From NCBI RefSeq assembly GCF_000974425.1, contig NZ_CP010429.1, positions 992,001-1,056,000 of the forward strand: a stretch of 64,000 bases of DNA. Direction: 5' to 3'. Source of the DNA: Spirosoma radiotolerans (lineage in GTDB: Bacteria > Bacteroidota > Bacteroidia > Cytophagales > Spirosomataceae). Positions within the stretch are counted from its first letter, which is position 1. The number at the start of each line of letters is the position of its first letter. Under the pieces are notes generated by a model that had not been told where the DNA came from, did no database searches, and saw only the letters and a list, made by a program, of their open reading frames with translations. Of this stretch, positions 17,399 through 25,618 are shown in pieces. The translations under genes were made by a program, and so were the position numbers.

Positions 17399-18868
17399 CT
17401 AGGACTTCTTGGACGAGGTTTTTGTCGAAGCCAGCGTCTTTTTCTTTGCCGGTGCGGTGCTGGTTCCTGATTTGCCGGTTGGGTTTTGCTGCGTCATGGT
17501 AACCGGGTCCCAATGCACTATCTTTTGCTCAAAGTAGCTTTCGTTGCAGGCCAAAACCGGCGCGGCTGCCCGGAAACCAAATACGGGGTCCTCCACCGTT
17601 CCCTGACTCCCTTTGCGGACATTATCGAAGAAATCGCCGAAGTGCTTGGCGTGGGCATCGTCGTTCTTGGGGGCTTCAAATTTCACTTCCTTCACCGGTT
17701 CCGACTTGCGTGTTTCGGGTGGGTAAGTTGCATCATATTTCTTGACAAACTCCTGCTGAACCGGCTCCGTGAACGTAAAGAAGCTATCGTAGCCGCCATA
17801 GCCGGGTGCAACGGGAAGTTTCTTCTTGGTCATGATCAGGTTGTTTTCCGAGAACTCGATCTGCCCTTCGTTGCCAATAATCCGGGTTACATCGTTGATC
17901 TTTCCGGCATTGGCAAAATTAACCCGGAGCACCATCTGAAAGGCTTCATGCTGATCTGTTTTGGGGTAATCCATGATGCAGGCCATGATATCGGGAACGT
18001 CGCGGCCATCTTTCCAATAGGCCAGATTCCCCGACGAGTAGATGCGGGTTGGCCCCATCGTGTTCGTGACGAAATGGACGCCGGTAATCAGGTGAATAAA
18101 TAGGTCGCCTGCTACGCCCGTGCCGTAATCTTTGTAGTTTCTCCACCGAAAGAACCGTTTTTCATCAAATGGCCGCTTGGGCGCGTCGCCCAAAAACCGA
18201 TCCCAGTCGAGGGTTTGGGGGGAGGCATCGGGTGGAATAGAGTATTGCCACGCGCCAATGGCGTTGAAGCGGTCGTTGTTGGATTCGATGTAGTTGATCT
18301 GGCCAATATCACCTGCTTCGACCAGTCGCTTGGCTTCCTGGAAAGCCGCGCTACTGATGCGCTGACTACCTACCTGCATCGTTTTGCCCGACTTTTTCCA
18401 GGCATTGATAACGGCTTTCCCTTCGTTCAGGTGCTGCACCATCGGCTTCTCGCAATACACGTGCTTCCCGGCATTGAGAGCTGCAATGGTAATGTGATCG
18501 TGCCAGTGATCCGGCGTTACGACGAGTACGGCGTCGACATCCGGCCGAGCCAGCACTTCGCGGTAGTCGCGGGTCGTGAACAGTTCCTTGTCTTTGCCGT
18601 AAGCCGTTTTGGCGTGTTCGAGCCGGCCGTTGTACAGGTCGGCAACACCCACCAGTTCTACGTCCGGATTGCGCAAGGCAGCCTGCGTGTCGAAATTACC
18701 CTGAACGCCCATGCCAATGGTGGCAAAGCGAATTTTGTCGTTCGGGCTAACCTTCATCAGATTCGGGATGTAGGCGGGGGCACCAAATGGCCTGGCAATA
18801 CCTTCCGTGGCGATTACTGCCGATGCGGCCGACAAGCTTTTTATAAAGGTTCGTCTATTGGCTTGCAT
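17399..18868 (-). CDS. Gfo/Idh/MocA-family oxidoreductase with Tat-type leader
   Basis: A 489-residue NAD(P)-dependent oxidoreductase. The N-terminus has N-R-R-T-F-I-K followed by a hydrophobic stretch, a Tat-like export signal, so the enzyme probably works outside the cytoplasm with its cofactor pre-bound. The Rossmann motif I-G-M-G-V-Q-G is at residues 51-57 and the E-K-P motif with its conserved Lys is at 140-142, after C in V-Y-C-E-K-P. The C-terminal domain is of the type found in exported Bacteroidota enzymes, some of which are GH109-like, but the signature is not enough to claim glycosidase activity. The last 30 residues are Lys/Ser/Thr-rich and low-complexity. It is monocistronic, ending at the palindrome at 17348-17379, and divergent from the epimerase gene at 19057. 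Confidence 0.88.
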   Translation of the reverse strand: MQANRRTFIKSLSAASAVIATEGIARPFGAPAYIPNLMKVSPNDKIRFATIGMGVQGNFDTQAALRNPDVELVGVADLYNGRLEHAKTAYGKDKELFTTRDYREVLARPDVDAVLVVTPDHWHDHITIAALNAGKHVYCEKPMVQHLNEGKAVINAWKKSGKTMQVGSQRISSAAFQEAKRLVEAGDIGQINYIESNNDRFNAIGAWQYSIPPDASPQTLDWDRFLGDAPKRPFDEKRFFRWRNYKDYGTGVAGDLFIHLITGVHFVTNTMGPTRIYSSGNLAYWKDGRDVPDIMACIMDYPKTDQHEAFQMVLRVNFANAGKINDVTRIIGNEGQIEFSENNLIMTKKKLPVAPGYGGYDSFFTFTEPVQQEFVKKYDATYPPETRKSEPVKEVKFEAPKNDDAHAKHFGDFFDNVRKGSQGTVEDPVFGFRAAAPVLACNESYFEQKIVHWDPVTMTQQNPTGKSGTSTAPAKKKTLASTKTSSKKS

Positions 18869-19056
18869 AAGAAATGCGTGTTTGCGGGTATGGATAATAA
18901 AGCGCTCCGGACGGGAGTTTTACCCGGCATCGTGGATTTGCTGCAAATTGACAAAACTGGTTTTTTTCGGTGTATAGGGCTTTCGCTGGTATGGCTTATC
19001 AGGCATAAGTAAGTGGGCTGATTTTTGTCTTTTAAAGGAGCCTGATTTGTCTATGC

Positions 19057-19998
19057 ATGCTTATGAACTCCCTCTCCCGTCGCCGTTTTTTACAGTCATC
19101 AGCCGTTTTGGCCGGTAGTACGCTGGTCACGCCCGTTACTTCATTCGGCAAAGCTGCGCCGAAGCCACTTCGGTTGGGTGGGCCTGTTTTCCTAAAAAGT
19201 GATGACCCCAATGAACTCGCCCGAGAACACCGACGCCTACAGTACAGCGCGGCCTATGTTCCGGCGGTTGACCTGAAAGATACCGCTAAACTCTCGGCTA
19301 TCCGCAAGGCATTTACCGACCAGAATGTGATCATTGCCGAAGTCGGTGCCTGGGTGAATATGCTGGATCAGGATGCCGAAAAGCGTCGTAAAAATCTGGC
19401 TTATGTAACGGATCGGCTGGCCCTGGCCGAAGCCGTTGGCGCCCGGGTTTGTGTCAATATCGGTGGTTCCTACAGTACCACTCACTGGGACGGCCCCGAT
19501 GCGCGGGACATCAGTACCGATTATTTTGAGGCCACGGTCGAAAATTGCCGAAAGGTGATTGATGCCGTAAAACCCAAACAGGCCAAGTTTGCGCTCGAAA
19601 TGATGGGCTGGAGTTTACCCGACGGCCCCGACTCGTACCTTAAGTTTATCAAAGCCATTGACCGTCCTGCGTTTGGCGCTCATGTTGACATGGCGAATAT
19701 CATTAACAGCCCCTCGCGATTTTTTAGCAATGCAGCCCTGATGGACGAGGTTTTTCGAAAGCTGGGCCGCTGGATTGTGTCGGCGCATGCCAAAGATATT
19801 GCGCCCAAAGACGGCCATTTTATGGAAACCATGCCGGGTCGGGGTAATCTGGATTATGCGGCTTATCTCCGCAATGTTACGTCGCTGCCACAGGAAGTTC
19901 CGCTGATGCTGGAGCATTTACGCACCGCCGAAGAGTACGATGAAGCCCGCCAGTTTGTGATCCGGAAAGCAACGGAAAGCCAGATTCCACTGGCCTGA
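19057..19998 (+). CDS. TIM-barrel sugar-phosphate isomerase/epimerase, Tat-type leader
   Basis: A 313-residue protein of the xylose-isomerase-like TIM-barrel family (AP-endonuclease 2 fold). The leader L-S-R-R-R-F-L-Q-S-S followed by a hydrophobic stretch is Tat-like. Metal-binding barrel residues are seen as E in F-A-L-E-M-M-G, H and D in G-A-H-V-D-M-A-N, H in V-S-A-H-A-K-D, and E in M-L-E-H-L. Such proteins isomerise or epimerise sugars or sugar acids. The substrate is unknown. Its divergent neighbour is an exported oxidoreductase of the Gfo/Idh/MocA family, and the two families often act on the same keto-sugar. ATG at 19063 is an alternative start. Confidence 0.85.
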   Translation: MLMNSLSRRRFLQSSAVLAGSTLVTPVTSFGKAAPKPLRLGGPVFLKSDDPNELAREHRRLQYSAAYVPAVDLKDTAKLSAIRKAFTDQNVIIAEVGAWVNMLDQDAEKRRKNLAYVTDRLALAEAVGARVCVNIGGSYSTTHWDGPDARDISTDYFEATVENCRKVIDAVKPKQAKFALEMMGWSLPDGPDSYLKFIKAIDRPAFGAHVDMANIINSPSRFFSNAALMDEVFRKLGRWIVSAHAKDIAPKDGHFMETMPGRGNLDYAAYLRNVTSLPQEVPLMLEHLRTAEEYDEARQFVIRKATESQIPLA

Positions 19999-20089
19999 GG
20001 AACCAGATGTAGAAAGCTCGTGCAACATTCCGGATGAAGTTGCCTCTTTTATTTAAATTACGCCCTAAACCGATAAACCACCTTACACC

Positions 20090-20488
20090 ATGACTATCAG
20101 GATTTTATTAGCCGCTATTGCTTTCGTTGCTATAGCGTTTCAGGCAGCAAGTGCCCAAAGTTCGACGGCAACCAGCGATCCGTTACCGAGTGTTGCGGGG
20201 AAATGGGCCGGCACGTTCGACGGAGCGTCGTCTGGAAAGTTTGAACTGGTCATCAATGAAGACAGTAACAAAAAGCTGACCGGGCAAGTCATCATGCTGG
20301 CCGATGATGGCAATCGTTATCCCATTGATTTAAAAACCATTAGCTGGGAGAATGGGCAGCTCAAGGCAAGCTACTCCGCCGATGGTAACGATGTGAGCTT
20401 CAGCGGGAAATACGCGAACCCAGCCCTGAAAGGAACCTGGACGTCAGCTGATGGGCAAGGCTCCGGTACCTGGCAGGCAACCCGATAA
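20090..20488 (+). CDS. Small secreted beta-rich protein of unknown function
   Basis: A 132-residue protein with a clear signal peptide (about residues 1-22, ending A-A-S-A-Q). The mature part begins with V-A-G-K-W-A-G-T-F-D and then alternates strand-like segments: F-E-L-V-I-N-E, L-T-G-Q-V-I-M-L, V-S-F-S-G-K-Y, L-K-G-T-W-T, G-T-W-Q-A-T. This resembles small lipocalin-like or calycin domains that bind lipids or hydrophobic ligands. It is encoded 91 bp after the epimerase gene, and its transcript probably ends at the palindrome at 20558-20609. Its function is not known. Confidence 0.75.
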   Translation: MTIRILLAAIAFVAIAFQAASAQSSTATSDPLPSVAGKWAGTFDGASSGKFELVINEDSNKKLTGQVIMLADDGNRYPIDLKTISWENGQLKASYSADGNDVSFSGKYANPALKGTWTSADGQGSGTWQATR

Positions 20489-20557
20489 GGCAGGCGGAAA
20501 CCCGATTCGTTTAGTCCTGATGTCGGGTTTTCAGTTGAGCTACTCGGTTCTCTAAAA

Positions 20558-20609
20558 TTTTTGTCATGCAGACGAAGCCGGGCGCCCGGCTTCGTCTGCA
20601 TGACAAAAA
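20558..20609. terminator. Perfect 52-bp palindrome, bidirectional terminator
   Basis: The arms 20558-20583 and 20584-20609 (26 nt each) are exact reverse complements with no spacer. The centre is GGGC-GCCC and the ends are TTTTTGTC and GACAAAAA. It sits between two convergent genes (stops at 20488 and 20629) and supplies a GC-rich stem with a T-run in either direction. A related TTTTTTGTC/GACAAAAAA end is seen at 17161-17183. Confidence 0.85.
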
Positions 20610-20628
20610 GTATGGTCTATTTACCCCC

Positions 20629-21156
20629 TTATAAATCAGGTATTTCTAGTATACGAACCTTCATAATGGGGCGCTCATTGTTGGGAACGATCACAATAAA
20701 TGAGTTATTGACCGTTTCGCCATTTCGCAGCATATGGCCAGCCTGAATATTGGTGGTTGTTACCACTTCTTTCCCTTCTGCGGTTTTAACGCGCTGCCGG
20801 TAAGGCACAACAAAAGGACGCGCCATCACCTTCCCATTTTTAGACGTTAGCCGCTTTCCGGTGGCATTCAGGCAATCGAAATTTGCCAGTTCGTTTTGGT
20901 CATCCTGCCCCAAAAGTGCCTGCTTTGGCAACATTATTTTGGTACAGTTGCTTTTGTTGGTCGCGTATATGGTCAACTCATAACGCATATACGACTCGCC
21001 ACTGATGTCGATACGGCGTTCGTTTCTAATCTCGAAACCATAGTCGATTCCGTTGAGCTGGGCGGGCTTGCCCGGTTCAACATCATAGGCCTGCTGGCCG
21101 AAAAGCGGGGAGTAGAGGGCTGTTAAAAAGAGAAAGCAACAAAAGAAACGGTTCAT
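20629..21156 (-). CDS. Secreted protein of unknown function
   Basis: A 175-residue protein with a signal peptide (about residues 1-20, ending L-F-G-Q before Q). The mature region is mostly strand-like with two Cys (in N-C-T-K and D-C-L-N) that could form a disulfide. I recognise no family. The gene converges with the small secreted protein gene at 20090 across a 52-bp palindrome and diverges from the trehalase gene. Its start ATG at 21156 directly precedes the hydrophobic leader. Confidence 0.7.
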   Translation of the reverse strand: MNRFFCCFLFLTALYSPLFGQQAYDVEPGKPAQLNGIDYGFEIRNERRIDISGESYMRYELTIYATNKSNCTKIMLPKQALLGQDDQNELANFDCLNATGKRLTSKNGKVMARPFVVPYRQRVKTAEGKEVVTTTNIQAGHMLRNGETVNNSFIVIVPNNERPIMKVRILEIPDL

Positions 21157-21381
21157 GGCAACAAATGGGTAACGTTACGCTGTAAAAATACAGGTTAGGT
21201 GTATTTCTACCGAATGACTTTTGCACTAATTGCTTACACCTGTTTGCTGAAACAGCTCTGACTCATGCCAATGGGCCTGCCTATGCAGCAAGGGGTTTTG
21301 AAAATTTGTTGCCTCTGGTTATTTGTCACGATACTTAACTTATACCCTGCCTTCTGGTTTATCAGGTTAAAAAATGACACC

Positions 21382-22989
21382 ATGAAGCAATCCATAACAA
21401 GGCGTTTGACTCTGGCCCTATTCTTAATTAGCCTAACGTCAGGCTGGGCCCAAACGTCCCTCCAGAAAGCGAGCCCGACCAGTAAAACACTACCCGGCCC
21501 CGACGAACAATATGGAAAATTATTTGAAGCCGTTCAGTTAAAATCCGTATTCCCGGATTCCAAAACGTTTGCGGATTGTACCCCCAAATTTCCAGCCGCT
21601 ACTATTTTAGCCAACTACGAAACCGCCCAGAAACGGAGTGATTTCAACCTGAACGCCTTTGTTCTGCAGCACTTTACGCTGCCCATCAAGCCCGCGTCGG
21701 GGTACACCAGTAAGGTGGGTCAGTCGGCTCAGCAGCACATCGTTGATTTATGGCCTGTACTTACCCGCCCTGCCACGGCTCATGCCAAGGCCGATGTGCT
21801 GGCTGGATCACTGATTCCCTTGCCCAATCCGTATGTTGTACCGGGCGGCCGTTTCGGCGAAATTTATTACTGGGATAGCTACTTCACGATGCAGGGCCTG
21901 AAAGCGTCCGGAAAAACGCTCCTGATTCGGAATATGGTCGATAATTTTGCCTACCTCATCCGAACGTTTGGCTTTATTCCCAACGGCAATCGAACCTATT
22001 TCCTGGGCCGGTCGCAGCCGCCGTTTTTCTCGCTCATGGTCAATCTGCTGACGGAAGTGCAGGGGCGTCGCATCCTGCTAAATTACCTGCCTCAGCTACA
22101 GCAAGAGTACGATTTCTGGATGGATGGCAAAGACCGGTTGACGACCCAGCAACCGACCCACCGGCGGGTAGTGCGCCTGGCCGAAAACGTTTATCTGAAT
22201 CGGTATTATGATGACAAGCAAACCCCGCGCCCGGAATCGTATCGGGAAGACGTGCTGCTGGCCCGCCGGGCCAAAGATCCTCAATTGCTTTACCAGCACA
22301 TTCGCGCCGGAGCCGAATCAGGCTGGGATTTCAGCAGCCGGTGGTTTCGGGATAGGAAAAATTTAAAAACCATTCATACAACGGACTTTATTCCGGTTGA
22401 TTTAAATTCCCTGCTCGTCAATCTTGAACAGACGCTGGCCGACGGCTACCGCTTGAAAGGGGACCAGGTTCAGTCGAAAAGGTATTTAAAACTGGCCCAG
22501 CAACGGCGTGAAGCCCTTTTACGCTACTGCTGGGATGCGAAGCGGGCGTTCTTCTTTGATTATGATTTTGTTGCCAAAAAACCAGCTTCGGTTTATTCGC
22601 TGGCGGCTGTTTATCCACTTTTTGTCCGGATTGCTACAACTGGTCAGGCGGTGGCCGTGGCTCAAAAGCTGGAGCAGTCGTTCTTGAAACCCGGTGGCTT
22701 GACAACCACGCTGGTCCGTACGGGTGAGCAATGGGACGCGCCTAATGGCTGGGCTCCGTTGCAGTGGTTAGCCATTCAGGGCCTGCGCAATTACAACCAG
22801 CTCCCGCTGGCCAATAAGGTGAAAACGAATTGGGTAAACGAGAACCTGCGGGTGTACAAGGCCAGCGGAAAAATGGTCGAAAAATACGACGTGATCAGTA
22901 CGGCCGGGGCAAAAGGGGGCGAGTACCCGAATCAGGACGGTTTCGGCTGGACAAACGGTGTCCTGCTGAAGTTACTGACCGAACGTTGA
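21382..22989 (+). CDS. treA: Periplasmic trehalase, GH37
   Basis: A 535-residue enzyme that hydrolyses alpha,alpha-trehalose to two glucose molecules. The frame opens upstream at 21265, but the ATG at 21382 gives a proper signal peptide (K-Q-S-I-T-R-R then a hydrophobic run ending G-W-A-Q), so I place the start there. Both GH37 signatures are intact: P-G-G-R-F-G-E-I-Y-Y-W-D-S-Y at residues 154-167 and Q-W-D-A-P-N-G-W-A-P from 450. By comparison with E. coli trehalase the catalytic acid is D316 (E-S-G-W-D-F-S-S-R-W) and the base E514 (G-G-E-Y-P-N-Q-D-G-F-G-W). It is monocistronic and divergent from a secreted hypothetical. ThuA-type genes elsewhere in the window are compatible with a disaccharide theme. 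Confidence 0.96.
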   Translation: MKQSITRRLTLALFLISLTSGWAQTSLQKASPTSKTLPGPDEQYGKLFEAVQLKSVFPDSKTFADCTPKFPAATILANYETAQKRSDFNLNAFVLQHFTLPIKPASGYTSKVGQSAQQHIVDLWPVLTRPATAHAKADVLAGSLIPLPNPYVVPGGRFGEIYYWDSYFTMQGLKASGKTLLIRNMVDNFAYLIRTFGFIPNGNRTYFLGRSQPPFFSLMVNLLTEVQGRRILLNYLPQLQQEYDFWMDGKDRLTTQQPTHRRVVRLAENVYLNRYYDDKQTPRPESYREDVLLARRAKDPQLLYQHIRAGAESGWDFSSRWFRDRKNLKTIHTTDFIPVDLNSLLVNLEQTLADGYRLKGDQVQSKRYLKLAQQRREALLRYCWDAKRAFFFDYDFVAKKPASVYSLAAVYPLFVRIATTGQAVAVAQKLEQSFLKPGGLTTTLVRTGEQWDAPNGWAPLQWLAIQGLRNYNQLPLANKVKTNWVNENLRVYKASGKMVEKYDVISTAGAKGGEYPNQDGFGWTNGVLLKLLTER

Positions 22990-23066
22990 GGTGGCAACGG
23001 CTTCCTGAATAAAGCTAATCATGCTTCTTGCGCTCACCGAACACGCATTTCCTTAGATGAATAGGT

Positions 23067-23104
23067 GAAACACAAGTTTCGATCTGGTAAACTTTTTAGA
23101 TTTG
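23067..23104 (+). promoter_or_regulatory. Possible promoter and dyad upstream of the Crp-family gene
   Basis: TAGATTTG at 23097-23104 matches the Bacteroidota -7 element TAnnTTTG exactly and lies 21 bp before the ATG at 23126. A clear -33 TTG at the usual distance is missing; TTTC at 23077-23080 is the nearest. GAAAC-ACAA-GTTTC at 23067-23080 forms a 5-bp dyad that could be an autoregulatory site. Confidence 0.35.
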
Positions 23105-23125
23105 ACATAAATCATCCGTCGCCGA

Positions 23126-23743
23126 ATGTTTCTACAACCATTGCTTGATCATTTTGAGAGCTATATTCCTCTGAAAGAAGTTGAAAAACAGTTATTTGAC
23201 GGTAGGGTGACTCAACGGCAGATCAGACGCCGACAAGCTATTTTGCAGGAAGGATTTCCCTGCAAACACTACTCGTTTGTTGTGAAAGGATGTTTTCGCC
23301 TGTTTGGAGTAGACGCAAAAGGAGTCGAACATAATCTTCAGTTCGCGGCAGAAAATGACCGCCCGGCAGACCGGTGGATTGCCGACATCGGTAGCTTTCA
23401 CTCCGGTAAGCCGAGCCAATTATTTATTGAGGCCATTGAGCCGTCTACCGTACTGCAAATCGAACAACAGGATTTATACTTTCTCTACAAAAACATTCCA
23501 AAGCTCGACCGAATTTTTAAAGTCATTATTGAAGACAAGTACGTTGAGTTGCAAAATCGGGTGTTGCAAACGATCAGCTCAACGGCTCAGGAGCGCTACC
23601 TGGCTTTTCTGGAGCAGTACCCTACACTAGCCCTACGGTTGCCTAATACGCAGATTGCCTCCTATTTAGGCATTACGCCCGAATTTTTAAGCAAAGTCAG
23701 GAAAGACATGGCTACCGATGTCACAGGCCTTAAGAAAGCTTAA
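23126..23743 (+). CDS. Crp/Fnr-family transcriptional regulator
   Basis: A 205-residue regulator. The N-terminal cyclic-nucleotide-binding-like beta barrel spans about residues 25-120, with F-V-V-K-G-C-F-R-L-F and F-I-E-A-I-E-P-S-T-V-L-Q-I. The dimerisation helix runs to about 150. The C-terminal HTH is short: L-P-N-T-Q-I-A-S-Y-L-G-I-T-P-E-F-L-S-K-V-R. The cAMP-contacting Gly-Glu and Arg-Ser pattern of Crp is not present, so the ligand, if any, is different. This form (about 190-205 residues, no Fe-S cysteines) is common in Bacteroidota. It may regulate the flanking trehalase or mannosidase genes, but this is only positional inference. Confidence 0.85.
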   Translation: MFLQPLLDHFESYIPLKEVEKQLFDGRVTQRQIRRRQAILQEGFPCKHYSFVVKGCFRLFGVDAKGVEHNLQFAAENDRPADRWIADIGSFHSGKPSQLFIEAIEPSTVLQIEQQDLYFLYKNIPKLDRIFKVIIEDKYVELQNRVLQTISSTAQERYLAFLEQYPTLALRLPNTQIASYLGITPEFLSKVRKDMATDVTGLKKA

Positions 23744-23827
23744 GGTGCTTTAGCTGAGCTTTACAGACGATTTATTGTCGTGGGGATAGGGGATAGAATG
23801 CCAGGCAGGAAAGTAATTCTTCAGATT

Positions 23828-23953
23828 TTATTTACCGCTAACTGGAAATGTGAATACTAAATCGACCCAGGAAGCCACACGGCTACCGTCGACGAAGCGG
23901 ATAACGCGGCTAATCAAGCAGCCATGTGTCCCCGCTTTGTCAATGGTAGCCAT
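23828..23953 (-). pseudogene. Possible 3' gene remnant between regulator and GH125
   Basis: A short frame of about 41 codons that reads like protein (T-H-G-C-L-I-S-R-V-I-R-F-V-D-G-S-R-V-A-S-W-V-D-L-V-F-T-F) and stays open a little upstream into the end of the GH125 gene in another frame. The pattern of two strands around W-V-D-L-V-F resembles the end of an NTF2/SnoaL-like domain. No complete gene exists here, so I list it only as a possible decayed fragment in an otherwise empty 218 bp gap. Confidence 0.22.
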
Positions 23954-23961
23954 CTGATGAC

Positions 23962-25389
23962 TTATACCGGCTTGCTTAACAGATGCGGCCGTTCGTTGGC
24001 CACTTTCAGGATAAGCTCACCAAAAAGCGTATTGGCCCAGGCAAACCATTTTCTGGTGAATTTGGTGGGGTCGTCCTGATTAAATGATTCGTGCATAAAG
24101 CCCGTTCCGGCATGGGTCGTCTTTAGAAAACGCAACTGCGACAAAATCTCCTGGTCGTCGGTGGAGGTAAGCGCGCGCATGGTTAAACTCATCGTCCAGA
24201 TGTTGTTCACCAGCGTGTGCGGACTGCCAACGCCTTCGGCGGCTTTGCCTTTGAAAAAATAAGGGTTGTCTGGACTGAGCACAAACCGACGGGTATTCCG
24301 GTACACTGGGTCGCTGGCCGACAGCGCACCCAGATAGGGGAGCGCCAGCAGATTGGGCACATTGGCGTCGTCCTGAAGGAGATGGTTCCCGTAGCCGTCT
24401 ACTTCGAGTGCGTAGATTTTGCCGTATTTGGGATGGGTGTAGATGGCGTACTGTTTCAGCGCCCGTTCCACTTCATCGGCCAATGCCCGGCAGTCGGTGG
24501 AGAGGGCAGGCGTGGGGCGAATCTGCTCGACCATGGTTGCCAGTTGCCGGAGCGATACAACCGCAAACCAGTTCGATGGTACGTAAAATGGAAAAACCGT
24601 AGCGTCGTCGGACGGGCGAAACGTGCTGTTGATCAGGCCAATGGGCCGGGTTGGATTGCCATAGCCATCGCCCGGCACCGTATCCGTCGACCAGGCCGTG
24701 TTCCGGCTAAAGTGGTAAGGACCGTGGCTAGCTTTGCGTTGCTGCTCGCGGCAGGTTTTCAGCACCAGCTGCATGGCCTGTAGCCAGTCGGCGTCAAACG
24801 GGCTGGTATCGCCCGTGGTTTTCCAGTAATGATAGCCCAGCCGTATAGGATAGCAAAGCGAATCGAGTTCCCATTTCCGTTCGTGAAGGCCCGGCTTCAT
24901 GTCGGTAACATCCTTTTTCCATTCACCTTCCTTGTTGGCGTCGGCGTAGAATGCATTGGCATAGGGGTCCCGACGAATGCACAAACTTTGTCGACGAATA
25001 ACCCCCGCAATGAGTTGCCGCAAGGGCTGATCCTGCTTGATGAGGGGCAAATAAGGCCAGACCTGTGCGGTACTGTCGCGCAGCCACATGGCGTCGATGT
25101 CACCCGTAATGACAAACGTATCGGGTTGGCCGTTGGCGGTACCAACCTGAACAGTGGTATCGAGCGTATTGGGAAAGCAATTTTCGAAGAGCCAGGCCAA
25201 CTCCGGGTCTTTGATAGTTTTGTGCATTCGCTCGATGGTCTGCTCAACGGCCGAGCTGGTAAAATTGCGTTTTGCGGCTGCCGTCCGAACAACGGGGAAG
25301 GCGGCTGCGGGGGCCGCCCATAACGATTGACCAGCCAGCAGTCCTGCACTTGCTCCGGCTGACTGTTGGATAAACTGACGACGATTCAT
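23962..25389 (-). CDS. GH125 exo-alpha-1,6-mannosidase, exported
   Basis: A 475-residue enzyme of glycoside hydrolase family 125 (formerly DUF1237), metal-independent exo-acting alpha-mannosidases that trim alpha-1,6-linked mannose from N-glycan-like substrates. The leader M-N-R-R-Q-F-I-Q-Q-S then a hydrophobic stretch to A-A-P-A-A-A is Tat-like. The family block G-D-I-D-A-M-W-L-R-D-S-T-A-Q-V-W-P-Y starts at about residue 94. Further conserved segments include K-W-E-L-D-S-L-C-Y-P, S-T-F-R-P-S-D-D-A and the C-terminal H-E-S-F-N-Q-D-D-P. Length is normal. It is divergent from the large ThuA/dehydrogenase gene, and no operon partner is close. Confidence 0.92.
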   Translation of the reverse strand: MNRRQFIQQSAGASAGLLAGQSLWAAPAAAFPVVRTAAAKRNFTSSAVEQTIERMHKTIKDPELAWLFENCFPNTLDTTVQVGTANGQPDTFVITGDIDAMWLRDSTAQVWPYLPLIKQDQPLRQLIAGVIRRQSLCIRRDPYANAFYADANKEGEWKKDVTDMKPGLHERKWELDSLCYPIRLGYHYWKTTGDTSPFDADWLQAMQLVLKTCREQQRKASHGPYHFSRNTAWSTDTVPGDGYGNPTRPIGLINSTFRPSDDATVFPFYVPSNWFAVVSLRQLATMVEQIRPTPALSTDCRALADEVERALKQYAIYTHPKYGKIYALEVDGYGNHLLQDDANVPNLLALPYLGALSASDPVYRNTRRFVLSPDNPYFFKGKAAEGVGSPHTLVNNIWTMSLTMRALTSTDDQEILSQLRFLKTTHAGTGFMHESFNQDDPTKFTRKWFAWANTLFGELILKVANERPHLLSKPV

Positions 25390-25618
25390 TGGAAATAGGT
25401 TCGTAAAATGAAGGCACGAAGAACATAAAGAAAAATTAAAAAATCGGTTTTCTACAGGCCTTCATGGCTTAATAGTGTACATAATACGGTTAAATCAGCG
25501 CTTCCCGATTATTCGTCCGTAAATTTCTCATTTTAGAGACGCCAGAATGCAAAAAAAACGTAGGTAGTTTATGTATGATCAAATCTTATAGTATTACCTA
25601 ACGCTCAATCTTTTCCTT

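Noticed and set aside
18215..19012. Plus-strand open frame of 265 codons
   Set aside because: Most of it is antisense to the Gfo/Idh/MocA oxidoreductase, and its translation lacks any family pattern.
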